Translations under genes and position numbers: made by a program
Shown: piece by piece, positions 26,280 through 34,343 of the stretch
How the letters are laid out: each line of letters begins with the position of its first letter
Numbering within the stretch: the first letter of the stretch is position 1
The notes under the pieces: model-generated
Database searches by the model: none
Told to the model about the DNA's origin: nothing
Seen by the model: only the letters and a program-made list of their open reading frames with translations
Source: Homoserinibacter sp. GY 40078
Lineage (GTDB): Bacteria; Actinomycetota; Actinomycetes; Actinomycetales; Microbacteriaceae
Direction: 5' to 3'
DNA: 64,000 bases
Assembly (NCBI RefSeq): GCF_008017545.1
Contig: NZ_VRTZ01000001.1
Span: forward strand, 372,001 to 436,000

Positions 26280-28340
26280 GTGACTGATGAGGCCGCGGCA
26301 GCGTCCGAGGACGCTCCCCGATCGCCGAAGCGCTGGCTGATCGGCGAACCGCTTCCCACTGAGAAACTCGACGGACAGCTGCTGCCGAAGCACCTGGCGT
26401 TGCCGATCTTCGCGAGCGACCCGCTCTCCTCCGTGGCGTACGCCCCGCAGGAGCTGCTGATGATCCTGCTCATCGGCGGGCTGTCGTTCCTGAGCTTCGC
26501 CCCTCCGGTCGCGGCGGCCGTCGTGCTCCTGCTGCTCGTGGTCGTCGCGTCGTACCGGCAACTCATCAAGGCCTACCCCTCGGGCGGAGGCGACTACGAG
26601 GTCGCGTCGAAGAACCTCGGCGAGAAGGCGGGCGTCGTGGTCGCGGCGGCGCTGCTCGTCGACTACATCCTCACGGTTGCGGTCTCCGTCGCCTCCGGTG
26701 TCGACAACATCATCTCGGCGATCCCCGAGCTGAACCCGTTCCGCATCGAGATCGCCGTCGGATTCGTCGTGGTACTCGCCGCGATCAACCTCCGCGGTGT
26801 ACGCGAGGCGTCGAAGGCGTTCGCGGTCCCGACGTACCTCTTCATCGGCTCGATCGCCGTCATGATCATCACCGCGCTCGTGCGCACCGCGGCCGGTGAC
26901 GCCCCGGTCGCCGAGAGCGCGTCCTGGACGGTCGACGAGACCTCCCTCACCCAGGCGGCGTTCGTGCTCCTCATCCTGCGCGCTTTCGCGAGCGGATGCG
27001 CGGCGCTCACCGGCGTCGAGGCCATCTCGAACGGCGTGCCCGCATTCCGCCGCCCCAAGATCCGGAACGCTCAGCGCACGCTCGTGGCGATGGGGTCGAT
27101 CGCGATCCTCCTGTTCTCGGGCCTCACCCTCGTCGCGCTCATCACCGGGGTGCACTACGCCGAGAACGCCTGCGACCTGGTCGGATTCACGGACTGCGAG
27201 ACCCAGCCTCAGCGCAGCCTCATCGCGCAGGTCGCAGCCGCGACCTTCGGCAACAACTCGATCGCGTTCTTCATCATCCAGGCGGCGACCGCAGCCGTGC
27301 TGCTGCTCGCGGCGAACACGGCCTTCAACGGGTTCCCGCTGCTCGGCTCGGTGCTCGCGCGCGACGGCTACGCCCCGAAGGCGCTCGCGACGCGCGGCGA
27401 CCGCCTCATCTACTCGAACGGCGTCCTGGCACTCTCGGCCGTGGCGGTCGTGCTGCTGATCGGGTCGCAGGCCAACGTGACGACGCTCATCCAGCTGTAC
27501 ATCATCGGCGTGTTCATCTCGTTCACGCTCGGCCAGACCGGCATGGTGCGCCACTGGATCCGCGGAATCCGCAACGGAACTGAGCGTCGCGGTGCCGCGA
27601 GCAGAGGCCTCGCGATCAACGGGCTCGGCGCCGCGATGACGGCGAGCGTTCTCGTGATCGTGACGATCACGAAGTTCGTCCACGGAGCCTGGATCGTCTT
27701 CGTGGTGATGGCGATCCTGATCGTGCTGATGATCGGCGTGAACCGCTACTACCGCGATGTCGACCGCGAGGTGGCTCCGGACGCGACGACGATGTTCGGC
27801 GCCTCGGGCGACCACGCGATCGTGCTCGTCGGTCGCATGTCGAAGCCGGTGCTCAAGGCGCTCGACTACGCGATCGCCGCCCGGCACGAGTCGATCGAGG
27901 CCATCCACGCATCCATCGACGACGACGCGAGCGAGGAGCTCGAAAGGCAGTGGGCCGCCCACAACATCAAGGTGCCGCTCACGATCGTGGCCTCGCCCTA
28001 CCGCGACATCTCGCATCCGCTCATCAAGTACATCAAGCAGCACCGGGCCGAACACGGCTCCGAGGTCGTGACCGTCTACCTGCCCGAGTACGTCGTGGGG
28101 CACTGGTGGGAGAACCTGCTCCACAATCACAAGGCGCGGCGCATCCGGCACAAGCTGCTGCTCGTACACGGGGTCGTCGTCGCGCTCGTGCCGTGGCTGC
28201 TCGACTCCTCCGACCTCGTCTACGGGCGCCGCTCACGCCCCCTCCCCGGCCAGGATCGCCGCGGCGAGCCCGTGCGTCCCCCCGTCCGCGCACCCAAGCC
28301 GCCCGCCGCGCCCGCGCACCGCGGTCCGCGGGGACGCTGA
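26280..28340 (+). CDS. APC-superfamily permease, KimA-like (probable potassium importer)
   Basis: Encodes 686 aa from the GTG at 26280; TATGCT at 26266-26271 would give a leaderless transcript. It has about 12 membrane helices (residues 40-500) and a cytoplasmic C-terminal domain of some 180 residues. The early motif FASDPLSSVAYAPQELL, with GGGDYEVASKNLG, is the signature of the KimA/Rv2690c group. KimA of Bacillus is a proton-coupled potassium importer controlled by c-di-AMP. The same role is likely here but not proven. The two crcB genes follow within a few bases. The C-terminal 35 residues are a Pro/Arg-rich tail. Confidence 0.82.
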   Translation: MTDEAAAASEDAPRSPKRWLIGEPLPTEKLDGQLLPKHLALPIFASDPLSSVAYAPQELLMILLIGGLSFLSFAPPVAAAVVLLLLVVVASYRQLIKAYPSGGGDYEVASKNLGEKAGVVVAAALLVDYILTVAVSVASGVDNIISAIPELNPFRIEIAVGFVVVLAAINLRGVREASKAFAVPTYLFIGSIAVMIITALVRTAAGDAPVAESASWTVDETSLTQAAFVLLILRAFASGCAALTGVEAISNGVPAFRRPKIRNAQRTLVAMGSIAILLFSGLTLVALITGVHYAENACDLVGFTDCETQPQRSLIAQVAAATFGNNSIAFFIIQAATAAVLLLAANTAFNGFPLLGSVLARDGYAPKALATRGDRLIYSNGVLALSAVAVVLLIGSQANVTTLIQLYIIGVFISFTLGQTGMVRHWIRGIRNGTERRGAASRGLAINGLGAAMTASVLVIVTITKFVHGAWIVFVVMAILIVLMIGVNRYYRDVDREVAPDATTMFGASGDHAIVLVGRMSKPVLKALDYAIAARHESIEAIHASIDDDASEELERQWAAHNIKVPLTIVASPYRDISHPLIKYIKQHRAEHGSEVVTVYLPEYVVGHWWENLLHNHKARRIRHKLLLVHGVVVALVPWLLDSSDLVYGRRSRPLPGQDRRGEPVRPPVRAPKPPAAPAHRGPRGR

Positions 28341-28343
28341 GGG

Positions 28344-28736
28344 ATGACGTATCTCGCGGTACTGCTCGGCGGCCTGATCGGCACCGGATTGCGTCTCGGC
28401 GTGGATGCGCTGCTGCCTCACGCGGATGACGCCTTCCCGGTGTCGACGCTCGTCGTGAACGTCGTGGGTGCCTTCGTGCTCGGGGCACTCGTGGCGCGGG
28501 TGTGGCCCACGGCATCCGACGCGCTGCGCGCGGGGCTCGGCGCGGGCCTGCTCGGCTCGTTCACCACGTTCTCTGCTCTCGCCGTCTCGCTCGTCTCGCT
28601 CGCAGACGCCGGGGAGTGGGGCATCGCGGTCGCCTACCTCGTGGTGACGATCGTCGCGGGACTCTCCGCGGCCTGGGCCGGCATCCGCGTCGGGGCGCGC
28701 GGGATGACCCCGATGGCACCCGAGGTGGACGAATGA
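28344..28736 (+). CDS. crcB: Fluoride channel subunit CrcB (first copy)
   Basis: Encodes 130 aa with four membrane helices. The Fluc/CrcB motifs VNVVGAFVLG and GSFTTFSALAV are present. Many actinobacteria encode two CrcB proteins side by side that form a heterodimeric channel expelling fluoride. The ATG lies 3 bp after the permease stop, and the gene overlaps the second copy by 4 bp (ATGA). No fluoride riboswitch is visible; the operon promoter must lie ahead of the permease. Confidence 0.92.
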   Translation: MTYLAVLLGGLIGTGLRLGVDALLPHADDAFPVSTLVVNVVGAFVLGALVARVWPTASDALRAGLGAGLLGSFTTFSALAVSLVSLADAGEWGIAVAYLVVTIVAGLSAAWAGIRVGARGMTPMAPEVDE

Positions 28737-29113
28737 GCATCGCGGTCGTGATCGCTGCGGTCGCGGCGGGAGCCGTCGGAGCGCTCGTGCGGCACCTCGT
28801 CGCCCGCATGTTTGCGGGTCGGCCCGCACGACTGCCGTGGGCCGTGCTCATTGTGAACGTCGCCGGATCGCTCATCGGCGGGATCGTGCTGGGGCTGTCC
28901 CAGTCGGGCGTCTGGGGCGCGGATGCCCGCTACATCGTGCTCTCCGGGCTCTGCGGGGGCCTCACGACGTTCTCTACCTTCAGCACCGAGACCATCCAGC
29001 TCGCCCTCGAGGGGCGGATGCGGGCGGCGGCGATCAGCGTCGGCACGAACCTCGTGCTCGGCATCGGTGCGGCTGCCGCCGGGTGGGCGATCGTCGCCGC
29101 GGCTGTTCAGTAG
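28733..29113 (+). CDS. crcB: Fluoride channel subunit CrcB (second copy)
   Basis: Encodes 126 aa, with the motifs VNVAGSLIGGIVLG and GGLTTFSTFSTE and four helices. The start overlaps the first crcB. The differing N-termini suggest the two subunits insert in opposite orientations, as known for paired Fluc proteins. The 3' end overlaps the converging monooxygenase gene by 7 bp. Confidence 0.92.
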   Translation: MSIAVVIAAVAAGAVGALVRHLVARMFAGRPARLPWAVLIVNVAGSLIGGIVLGLSQSGVWGADARYIVLSGLCGGLTTFSTFSTETIQLALEGRMRAAAISVGTNLVLGIGAAAAGWAIVAAAVQ

Positions 29114-30207
29114 CCGAGAGCGCTGAGCGCCGCGACCACCTGCCGCGCGATGGTGCGGCCCGCACGGTTCGCGCCGATCGTCGAGGCGCTCGGGCCGTAG
29201 CCGGCGAAGAAGACTCCCGCGTTGCGGTACGCGGCGCCGCCCATGACGGTCACCCCGCCCTTCTGCTCGCGCAGCTTCAGCGGCGCGAGATGCCGCAGCT
29301 CGGGACGGAAGCCGGTCGCCCAGATGATGGCATCCGCGTGCGCGAACGAACCGTCGTCCCAGCGGACGCCGTCCGGCTCGATCCGCGAGAACATTGGCCG
29401 GGCGACGAGCAGCCCGCGATCCACGGCGGCCTGGATGCGACGCGTGCGCGGCACCCCCGTGGTCGACACGATCGACGGCAGGGCCCGGCCCTCGCGTGCC
29501 GCGGCATCCTGGAGAGCCACCGCGCGCGTCCCGCCCTCGATGTTCAGCTCCTGCGTCTCGAGGAACTCCACCGGACGTCGGGCAACCCACGTGAGGTTGC
29601 GGGCGATCCCCTCGAGCTCGAGCAGGAATCCGATCGCGCTCGTGCCGCCGCCCACGACGACGACATCCTGATCACGGAAATCCTCGGCGCTCCGGTACTC
29701 CGCCGTATGCACCTGGGCGCCCTCGAAATCGTCGCGACCCGGGTACCACGGCACGAACGGCGCCCCCCAGGTGCCCGTCGCATTGACGACGACCTGGGTG
29801 GAGAACGTCTGATCGCCGTACTCGTCATCGAACGTCACCTCGAAGCCGTCGAGGGTCGCGCGGACCCGGGTGACGTCGGCAGGGCGCACGACCTTCAGCC
29901 CGTAGTGCTCCTCATAGCGGCGGTAGTACTCGCCCACCACATCGCGGGCGGGGGCCGCCCGATCGGCGGTGTCGAAGCTGAGCCCCAGCTCGTCCATGCC
30001 CGGAAGATCGTTCACCCGGTGCGCGAGACCGAGACGCAGCGCCTCCCAGCGGAACTGCCACGCGCCGCCCGCGGCAGGACCGCGGTCGAGCAACACGAAG
30101 TCATTACCCGCCTCCAGGCCGAGCCTGCGCAGGTAGTAGGCCACCGAAAGGCCTGCCTGACCGGCGCCGACGATGACCGCGGAGGTGTCGGTCGGGCGCG
30201 GGGTCAC
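29107..30207 (-). CDS. Flavin-containing monooxygenase / FAD-NAD(P) oxidoreductase (CzcO-like)
   Basis: Encodes 366 aa from the GTG at 30207. The FAD fingerprint is VIVGAGQAGLSVAYYL at the N-terminus, a second dinucleotide site is VVVVGGGTSAIGFLLEL (about residue 175), and the late motif IIWATGFRPELRHL is typical of class B flavin monooxygenases. Relatives oxidise soft nucleophiles or ketones; the substrate is unknown. TAACGT seven bases before the GTG marks a likely leaderless start, so the longer upstream frame is not used. Confidence 0.85.
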   Translation of the reverse strand: MTPRPTDTSAVIVGAGQAGLSVAYYLRRLGLEAGNDFVLLDRGPAAGGAWQFRWEALRLGLAHRVNDLPGMDELGLSFDTADRAAPARDVVGEYYRRYEEHYGLKVVRPADVTRVRATLDGFEVTFDDEYGDQTFSTQVVVNATGTWGAPFVPWYPGRDDFEGAQVHTAEYRSAEDFRDQDVVVVGGGTSAIGFLLELEGIARNLTWVARRPVEFLETQELNIEGGTRAVALQDAAAREGRALPSIVSTTGVPRTRRIQAAVDRGLLVARPMFSRIEPDGVRWDDGSFAHADAIIWATGFRPELRHLAPLKLREQKGGVTVMGGAAYRNAGVFFAGYGPSASTIGANRAGRTIARQVVAALSALGY

Positions 30208-30370
30208 CCGCCCCACGTTACCCGGGCGAGGTGACGAACGAACAGGCTGATTCGCAGCGGATGTCGAGGATGCCGTGGCCTTGTGCCAACAGGGCGGAAA
30301 GCGGTCGCGTGATAGACTCCCCGGCAGTCTTTTACTGTCTATACCGGCATCTGAAACGAGGGGGTCACGC

Positions 30371-30580
30371 ATGGGGCGCGGCCGTCAGAAGGCAAAGCAC
30401 ACCAAGGTCGCCCGGGAGCTGAAGTACTTCAGCCCGGACACGAACTACGGCGCGCTCGAGCGCGAACTCGGCGGTAACCCCCGCCTCGAAGAAGACCTCG
30501 AGAAGTGGCCGGAGTACACCGACACCTACGGTGACGACGAAGACGACGAGCTCGACGAGGGCGACGCCAAGACCGCCTGA
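30371..30580 (+). CDS. DUF3073 family protein
   Basis: Encodes 69 aa from the ATG at 30371. The strongly conserved actinobacterial start MGRGRQKAKHTKVARELKYF is followed by an acidic tail rich in Asp and Glu. It is a small soluble protein with a basic N-half and an acidic C-half; no function is established. The spacer of about 160 bp upstream contains ATAGAC/GTCTAT arms (30312-30317, 30337-30342), a possible operator or hairpin. Confidence 0.88.
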   Translation: MGRGRQKAKHTKVARELKYFSPDTNYGALERELGGNPRLEEDLEKWPEYTDTYGDDEDDELDEGDAKTA

Positions 30581-30646
30581 CGCGTCGGACCCATCCGTCA
30601 GGACGACGCGCCGAAGGACGACGCGGCAGCGCGCGCGCTCAGAGCG

Positions 30647-31780
30647 TCAGTTCGCGTAGTCGGAGACGAGCCGCACGGCTCCTCCGTCGACGCCCTTCGC
30701 ACCCTGCTCGAATCCGTCGAGGTCGTGGGATGCGGTGGAGACGCGGCCGGCGACCCAGGCGGGCAGGCCCGCGGCCTCGAGCGCGCGGGTGACCGAGCTC
30801 GCCGCATCCGGCGACACGACCGCGAAGAAGCCCACGCCGAGGTTCCACGTGGACTCCGTGTCGCCGAGCGCGAGCGCGCCCCACTCGGCGAGCGTGCGGA
30901 AGACGGGCTGGGGGCTCCAGGTGGAGCGGTCGAGCTCCACCCATGCCCCCTTCGGGAGTACGCGCGCCAGGTTCGCGGCGATGCCGCCCCCCGTCACGTG
31001 GCTGAGCGCGTGGATCGCGCCCGGCAGTTCGTCGATCACGCGCAGCAGCGGCGCCGTGTAGAGCCGCGTCGGCTCCAGCAGCACCTCGCCGACGATGCCG
31101 CCCAGCTCATCCGCGTGGTCGGTGTAGCCGAGTCCGCGCTGGTCGAGAATGTGCCGCACGAGCGAGAAGCCGTTCGAGTGCAGACCGGATGACGCGATCG
31201 CGATCACGACGTCGCCGTGCTCGACGCGATCCGGGCCGAGCACCGCATCCGCCTCGACCACGCCCACCGCGGCACCCGCGATGTCGTAGTCGTCGGGAGC
31301 CATGAGGCCCGGGTGCTCGGCGGTCTCGCCGCCGACGAGCGCGGTTCCGGTGGCCTCGCACGCGCGCGCGACGCCCGCGACGAGGGTGGCGATCCGCTCC
31401 GGATGCACCTTGCCGGTGGCGATGTAGTCGGTCATGAACAGAGGCTTCGCGCCGACCACCACGATGTCATCGACGACCATCGCGACGAGGTCCTGGCCGA
31501 TGGTGTCGTGCTTGTCGACGGCGAGCGCCAGCGCGATCTTCGTTCCGACGCCGTCGGTGCTCGTCGCGAGCAATGGGCGCCTGTAACCGGTCAGGGCGGT
31601 TGCATCGAAGAGGCCGGCGAAGCCGCCCACACCACCCAATACCTCGGGCCCGTGCGTACGCGCGACGGACGCCTTCATGAGCTCCACGGCGCGGTCGCCC
31701 GCCGCCGTATCGACTCCGGCCGCCGCGTAACTGGTGTCGCCGTGACCGGACTTCGCGGGGGCGGAGGAGCGTTGCGTCAC
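30647..31780 (-). CDS. purM: Phosphoribosylformylglycinamidine cyclo-ligase
   Basis: Encodes 377 aa from the GTG at 31780. AIR synthetase makes aminoimidazole ribotide from FGAM with ATP (step 5 of purine synthesis). Visible motifs are YAAAGVD near the N-terminus, STDGVGTKIALA, VDDIVVVGAKPLFMTDY, GGETAEHPG and SHVTGGGIAANL. TACGCT six bases before the GTG suggests a leaderless start. It is divergent from purF; both enzymes serve the same pathway. Confidence 0.95.
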   Translation of the reverse strand: MTQRSSAPAKSGHGDTSYAAAGVDTAAGDRAVELMKASVARTHGPEVLGGVGGFAGLFDATALTGYRRPLLATSTDGVGTKIALALAVDKHDTIGQDLVAMVVDDIVVVGAKPLFMTDYIATGKVHPERIATLVAGVARACEATGTALVGGETAEHPGLMAPDDYDIAGAAVGVVEADAVLGPDRVEHGDVVIAIASSGLHSNGFSLVRHILDQRGLGYTDHADELGGIVGEVLLEPTRLYTAPLLRVIDELPGAIHALSHVTGGGIAANLARVLPKGAWVELDRSTWSPQPVFRTLAEWGALALGDTESTWNLGVGFFAVVSPDAASSVTRALEAAGLPAWVAGRVSTASHDLDGFEQGAKGVDGGAVRLVSDYAN

Positions 31781-31837
31781 CCGCCCAGCGTACCCGGCGC
31801 TCGTCGACGCACGGGCGGCATCCGGGTCGGTGTGCGA

Positions 31838-31857
31838 GGATGAGGCGTACCTCATCC
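31838..31857. promoter_or_regulatory. Perfect palindrome between purM and purF
   Basis: GGATGAGG-CGTA-CCTCATCC: 8-bp perfect arms with a 4-bp centre, between the two divergent purine genes. It is a candidate operator for a shared regulator. Confidence 0.45.
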
Positions 31858-31894
31858 GGTGCGCGCCCCACGACTCACAGGAGCAGCCCGCAGA

Positions 31895-33352
31895 ATGTGC
31901 GGCATCGTCGGCATCGTCTCATCGAGCCCCGTCAACCAGCAGGTCTACGACAGCCTCTCCCTCCTCCAGCACCGCGGCCAGGATTCCACCGGCATCGCGA
32001 CCTCGGAGGGGTCGATCATCCACATGCAGAAGGCCAAGGGCCAGGTGCGTGAGGCGTACCGCACCCGCGACATGCGCAGCCTCCTCGGAACCATGGGCCT
32101 CGGACACGTGCGCTACGCGACGCGCGGTGACGCGTCGAAGGAGCAGGAGGCGCAGCCGTTCTACGTGAACGCGCCCTACGGCATCGTGCTCGTGCACAAC
32201 GGCAACCTCACCAACACGCGCGAGCTCACCGAAGAGCTCTTCCACACCGACCGGCGGCACCTCAACACGAACTCCGACACCGAGTTGCTCGTGAACGTGC
32301 TGGCCAACGAGCTGCAGTCGCAGATCCGCGGCACCGACCTCGACCCCGACCAGGTCTTCGACGCGATCGAGACGCTCCACGAGCGCGTCGAGGGGTCGTA
32401 TGCGGCGATCGCGCTCATCGCGGGCCAGGGCCTGCTCGCGTTCCGGGATCCGTTCGGCATCCGCCCGCTCATCCTCGGGCGCCGCAGCGAAGGGCTCGTC
32501 GGCACCGAATGGATCGTGGCGAGCGAGTCGCTCGTGCTCGAATCGGGCGGATACGAGGTCGTGCGCGACGTCGCTCCCGGTGAGGCCATCTACGTGACCC
32601 GCAGCGGCGAGCTGTACTCGCGCCAGTGCGCGAAGGACCCGCGGCTCATCCCGTGCTCGTTCGAGTACGTCTACCTCGCGCGGCCCGACTCGATCATGAA
32701 CGGCATCTCGGTCTACGACGCGCGCCTGCGACTCGGCGACCGGCTGGCGGACACGATCGCCCGGTACACGCCGTCGGGGGCGATCGATGTCGTGATGCCG
32801 ATCCCGGACTCGGCGCGGCCCGCGGCGATGCAGGTGGCGCGCAAGCTCGGCATCGAGTACCGCGAGGGCTTCTACAAGAACCGCTACGTCGGCCGGACGT
32901 TCATCATGCCCGGGCAGGAGCACCGCAAGAAGAGCGTCAAGCAGAAGCTCAACGCCATGTCGAGCGAGTTCGCCGGCAAGAACGTGCTCATCGTCGACGA
33001 CTCGATCGTGCGCGGCACGACCTCGCGCGAGATCGTCGACATGGCGCGGGCGGCGGGCGCCAACTCGGTGACCTTCACCTCGGCCGCGCCTCCGGTGCGG
33101 TATCCGCACGTGTATGGCATCAACATGCCCACGCGCGCCGAGCTGATCGCATCGGGTCGCAAGATCCCCGAGATCGCGACGGCGCTCGGAGCCGACTACC
33201 TGATCTACCAGGAGGTCGAGGACATGAAGTCCGCGATCCTCGAAGGCTCCCCCATCACCGACCTCGAGATGAGCTGCTTCACGGGCGAGTACGTCACCGG
33301 CACCGTGACCCCCGAGTACCTCGAGTGGGTCGAGCGCAACCAGCTCAGCTGA
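31895..33352 (+). CDS. purF: Amidophosphoribosyltransferase
   Basis: Encodes 485 aa from the ATG at 31895 (AGGAG at 31879-31883). It catalyses the first committed step of purine synthesis, PRPP plus glutamine to phosphoribosylamine. The protein begins MCGIVGIV, so Cys2 is the glutaminase nucleophile directly after Met removal, with no propeptide. The PRPP site is VLIVDDSIVRGTTS. Near the C-terminus MSCFTGEYVTG lacks the extra Cys found in Fe-S type PurF proteins, so this form probably has no cluster. It is followed by repeat B1. Confidence 0.96.
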   Translation: MCGIVGIVSSSPVNQQVYDSLSLLQHRGQDSTGIATSEGSIIHMQKAKGQVREAYRTRDMRSLLGTMGLGHVRYATRGDASKEQEAQPFYVNAPYGIVLVHNGNLTNTRELTEELFHTDRRHLNTNSDTELLVNVLANELQSQIRGTDLDPDQVFDAIETLHERVEGSYAAIALIAGQGLLAFRDPFGIRPLILGRRSEGLVGTEWIVASESLVLESGGYEVVRDVAPGEAIYVTRSGELYSRQCAKDPRLIPCSFEYVYLARPDSIMNGISVYDARLRLGDRLADTIARYTPSGAIDVVMPIPDSARPAAMQVARKLGIEYREGFYKNRYVGRTFIMPGQEHRKKSVKQKLNAMSSEFAGKNVLIVDDSIVRGTTSREIVDMARAAGANSVTFTSAAPPVRYPHVYGINMPTRAELIASGRKIPEIATALGADYLIYQEVEDMKSAILEGSPITDLEMSCFTGEYVTGTVTPEYLEWVERNQLS

Positions 33353-33376
33353 CGCGGGCGCTGCCCCGGGGCGAAG

Positions 33377-33460
33377 CCCTCGGTCCCGTGAGAGTACGCA
33401 CTTCTGCGTGCTCTCACACGTCGGAGTACGCAGAAGTGCGTACTCTCACGGAGCCGAGGG
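33377..33460. repeat. Family B double-hairpin element, copy B1
   Basis: Two 37-bp arms (33377-33413 and 33424-33460) are complementary at 34 of 37 positions with a 10-bp loop. Each arm contains its own hairpin, GTGAGAGTACGCA-CTTC-TGCGTGCTCTCAC in the left half. It lies between converging purF and a small membrane gene and may act as a bidirectional terminator. Confidence 0.85.
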
Positions 33461-33483
33461 GGCCGCGCTCGGGGAGAGTGCGG

Positions 33484-33795
33484 TCAGTCGATGTGCTCGC
33501 GCTCGACCGTGACGGTGCGGCGGCGGCGCTCGCTACGTCGGTCGAGGATGAGCCCGAGCAGCGCTCCGATCAGCACTCCGAACGGGATGCCGTAGACGAG
33601 GAAGTACGCGTAGGTCGCGGCGAACCCGACCTGCGGGTCCGCGGGGTAGAGGCTCGTGAGGATGAGCGTCACGAGCGCGCCGAACAGCGCCCCGGCGATG
33701 AGGAACACGCCGAGTCGCGGCGCCCGACGCACGCTGACCTGGTGCACCCCCGGTGCGATCCCGCTCGCGTCCGGCCCGGTCTGCTCACCATCCAC
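33484..33795 (-). CDS. Small two-helix membrane protein, unknown
   Basis: Encodes 103 aa from the GTG at 33795 (GGGGGAG upstream). A polar N-terminus is followed by two membrane helices (LGVFLIAGALFGALVTLIL and YFLVYGIPFGVLIGALLGLI) and a basic tail. I do not recognise a family. The helices and the position next to purF are all that can be said; the frame extends upstream through repeat A2, but that part is not protein-like. Confidence 0.6.
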   Translation of the reverse strand: MDGEQTGPDASGIAPGVHQVSVRRAPRLGVFLIAGALFGALVTLILTSLYPADPQVGFAATYAYFLVYGIPFGVLIGALLGLILDRRSERRRRTVTVEREHID

Positions 33796-33856
33796 GCCCC
33801 CATTCTCCCCCACCTCCCTGGGTACCCCCTGCCCAGCTGTCGTCTGTCTGGGCTGG

Positions 33857-33932
33857 ACGCCATAGACATGGCTATTGCCTAGAAGACACCCGCGCGGCGG
33901 TGTCCGACGCGTCGTAGACATGTCTATGGCGC
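33857..33932. repeat. Family A folded palindromic element, copy A2
   Basis: TAGACATGGCTA (33863-33874, one change), central GACACCCGCGCGGCGGTGTC (33885-33904), TAGACATGTCTA (33915-33926). The outer flanks CGCCA and TGGCG are complementary. It lies between two minus-strand genes. Confidence 0.85.
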
Positions 33933-33945
33933 GAAGTAGCCGGCG

Positions 33946-34308
33946 TCAGGACCAGGGGAGCGGGAGGTAGGGGGAGAGGTCGGCGCGAGTGCCGGAGGCG
34001 GCCACGCGCGCTGCGGCCAGCGCATCCGCCCACGACAGAGAGCCGGTCGCGAGGCAGAGCCATGTCTCCGGATCCATCTCAACGACGTTGGGCGGGGTCC
34101 CGCGGGTGTGACGCGGGCCAGGGACAGCCTGGGTCGCACCGAAGGGCGGCACCCGCACCTCGACGGCGTTGCCCTCGTGATCCGTCGCCAATTGCTCGAG
34201 CAGATAACGCACCGCCGTCGCGACAACGGTCCGATCACCGACGCCGCGCATCCACTCCTCCACAGCCGCGCGACCCGCGGTCGGATCGATACGCCGCCTC
34301 ACCGCCAT
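33946..34308 (-). CDS. Sterol-carrier-family protein
   Basis: Encodes 120 aa. It resembles the small actinobacterial proteins annotated as sterol carrier family (RRRIDPTAGRAAVEEWM start, VRVPPFGATQAVPGP middle) that are often found beside purine genes. It has no signal peptide or membrane helix. The biochemical role is not known. TAGCGT six bases before the ATG at 34308 suggests a leaderless transcript, back to back with purD. Confidence 0.6.
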   Translation of the reverse strand: MAVRRRIDPTAGRAAVEEWMRGVGDRTVVATAVRYLLEQLATDHEGNAVEVRVPPFGATQAVPGPRHTRGTPPNVVEMDPETWLCLATGSLSWADALAAARVAASGTRADLSPYLPLPWS

Positions 34309-34314
34309 ACATCG

Positions 34315-34337
34315 ACGCTAGCGCGCCCGGGTAGCCT
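34315..34337. promoter_or_regulatory. Divergent leaderless promoters of the SCP-like gene and purD
   Basis: On the minus strand TAGCGT (34320-34315) is six bases from the ATG at 34308; on the plus strand TAGCCT (34332-34337) is six bases from the GTG at 34344. Only 35 bp separate the two coding regions. Confidence 0.55.
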
Positions 34338-34343
34338 GTCCGA

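Noticed and set aside
28300-28344. Fluoride riboswitch ahead of crcB
   Set aside because: Only 3 bp separate crcB from the permease gene, leaving no room for the aptamer.
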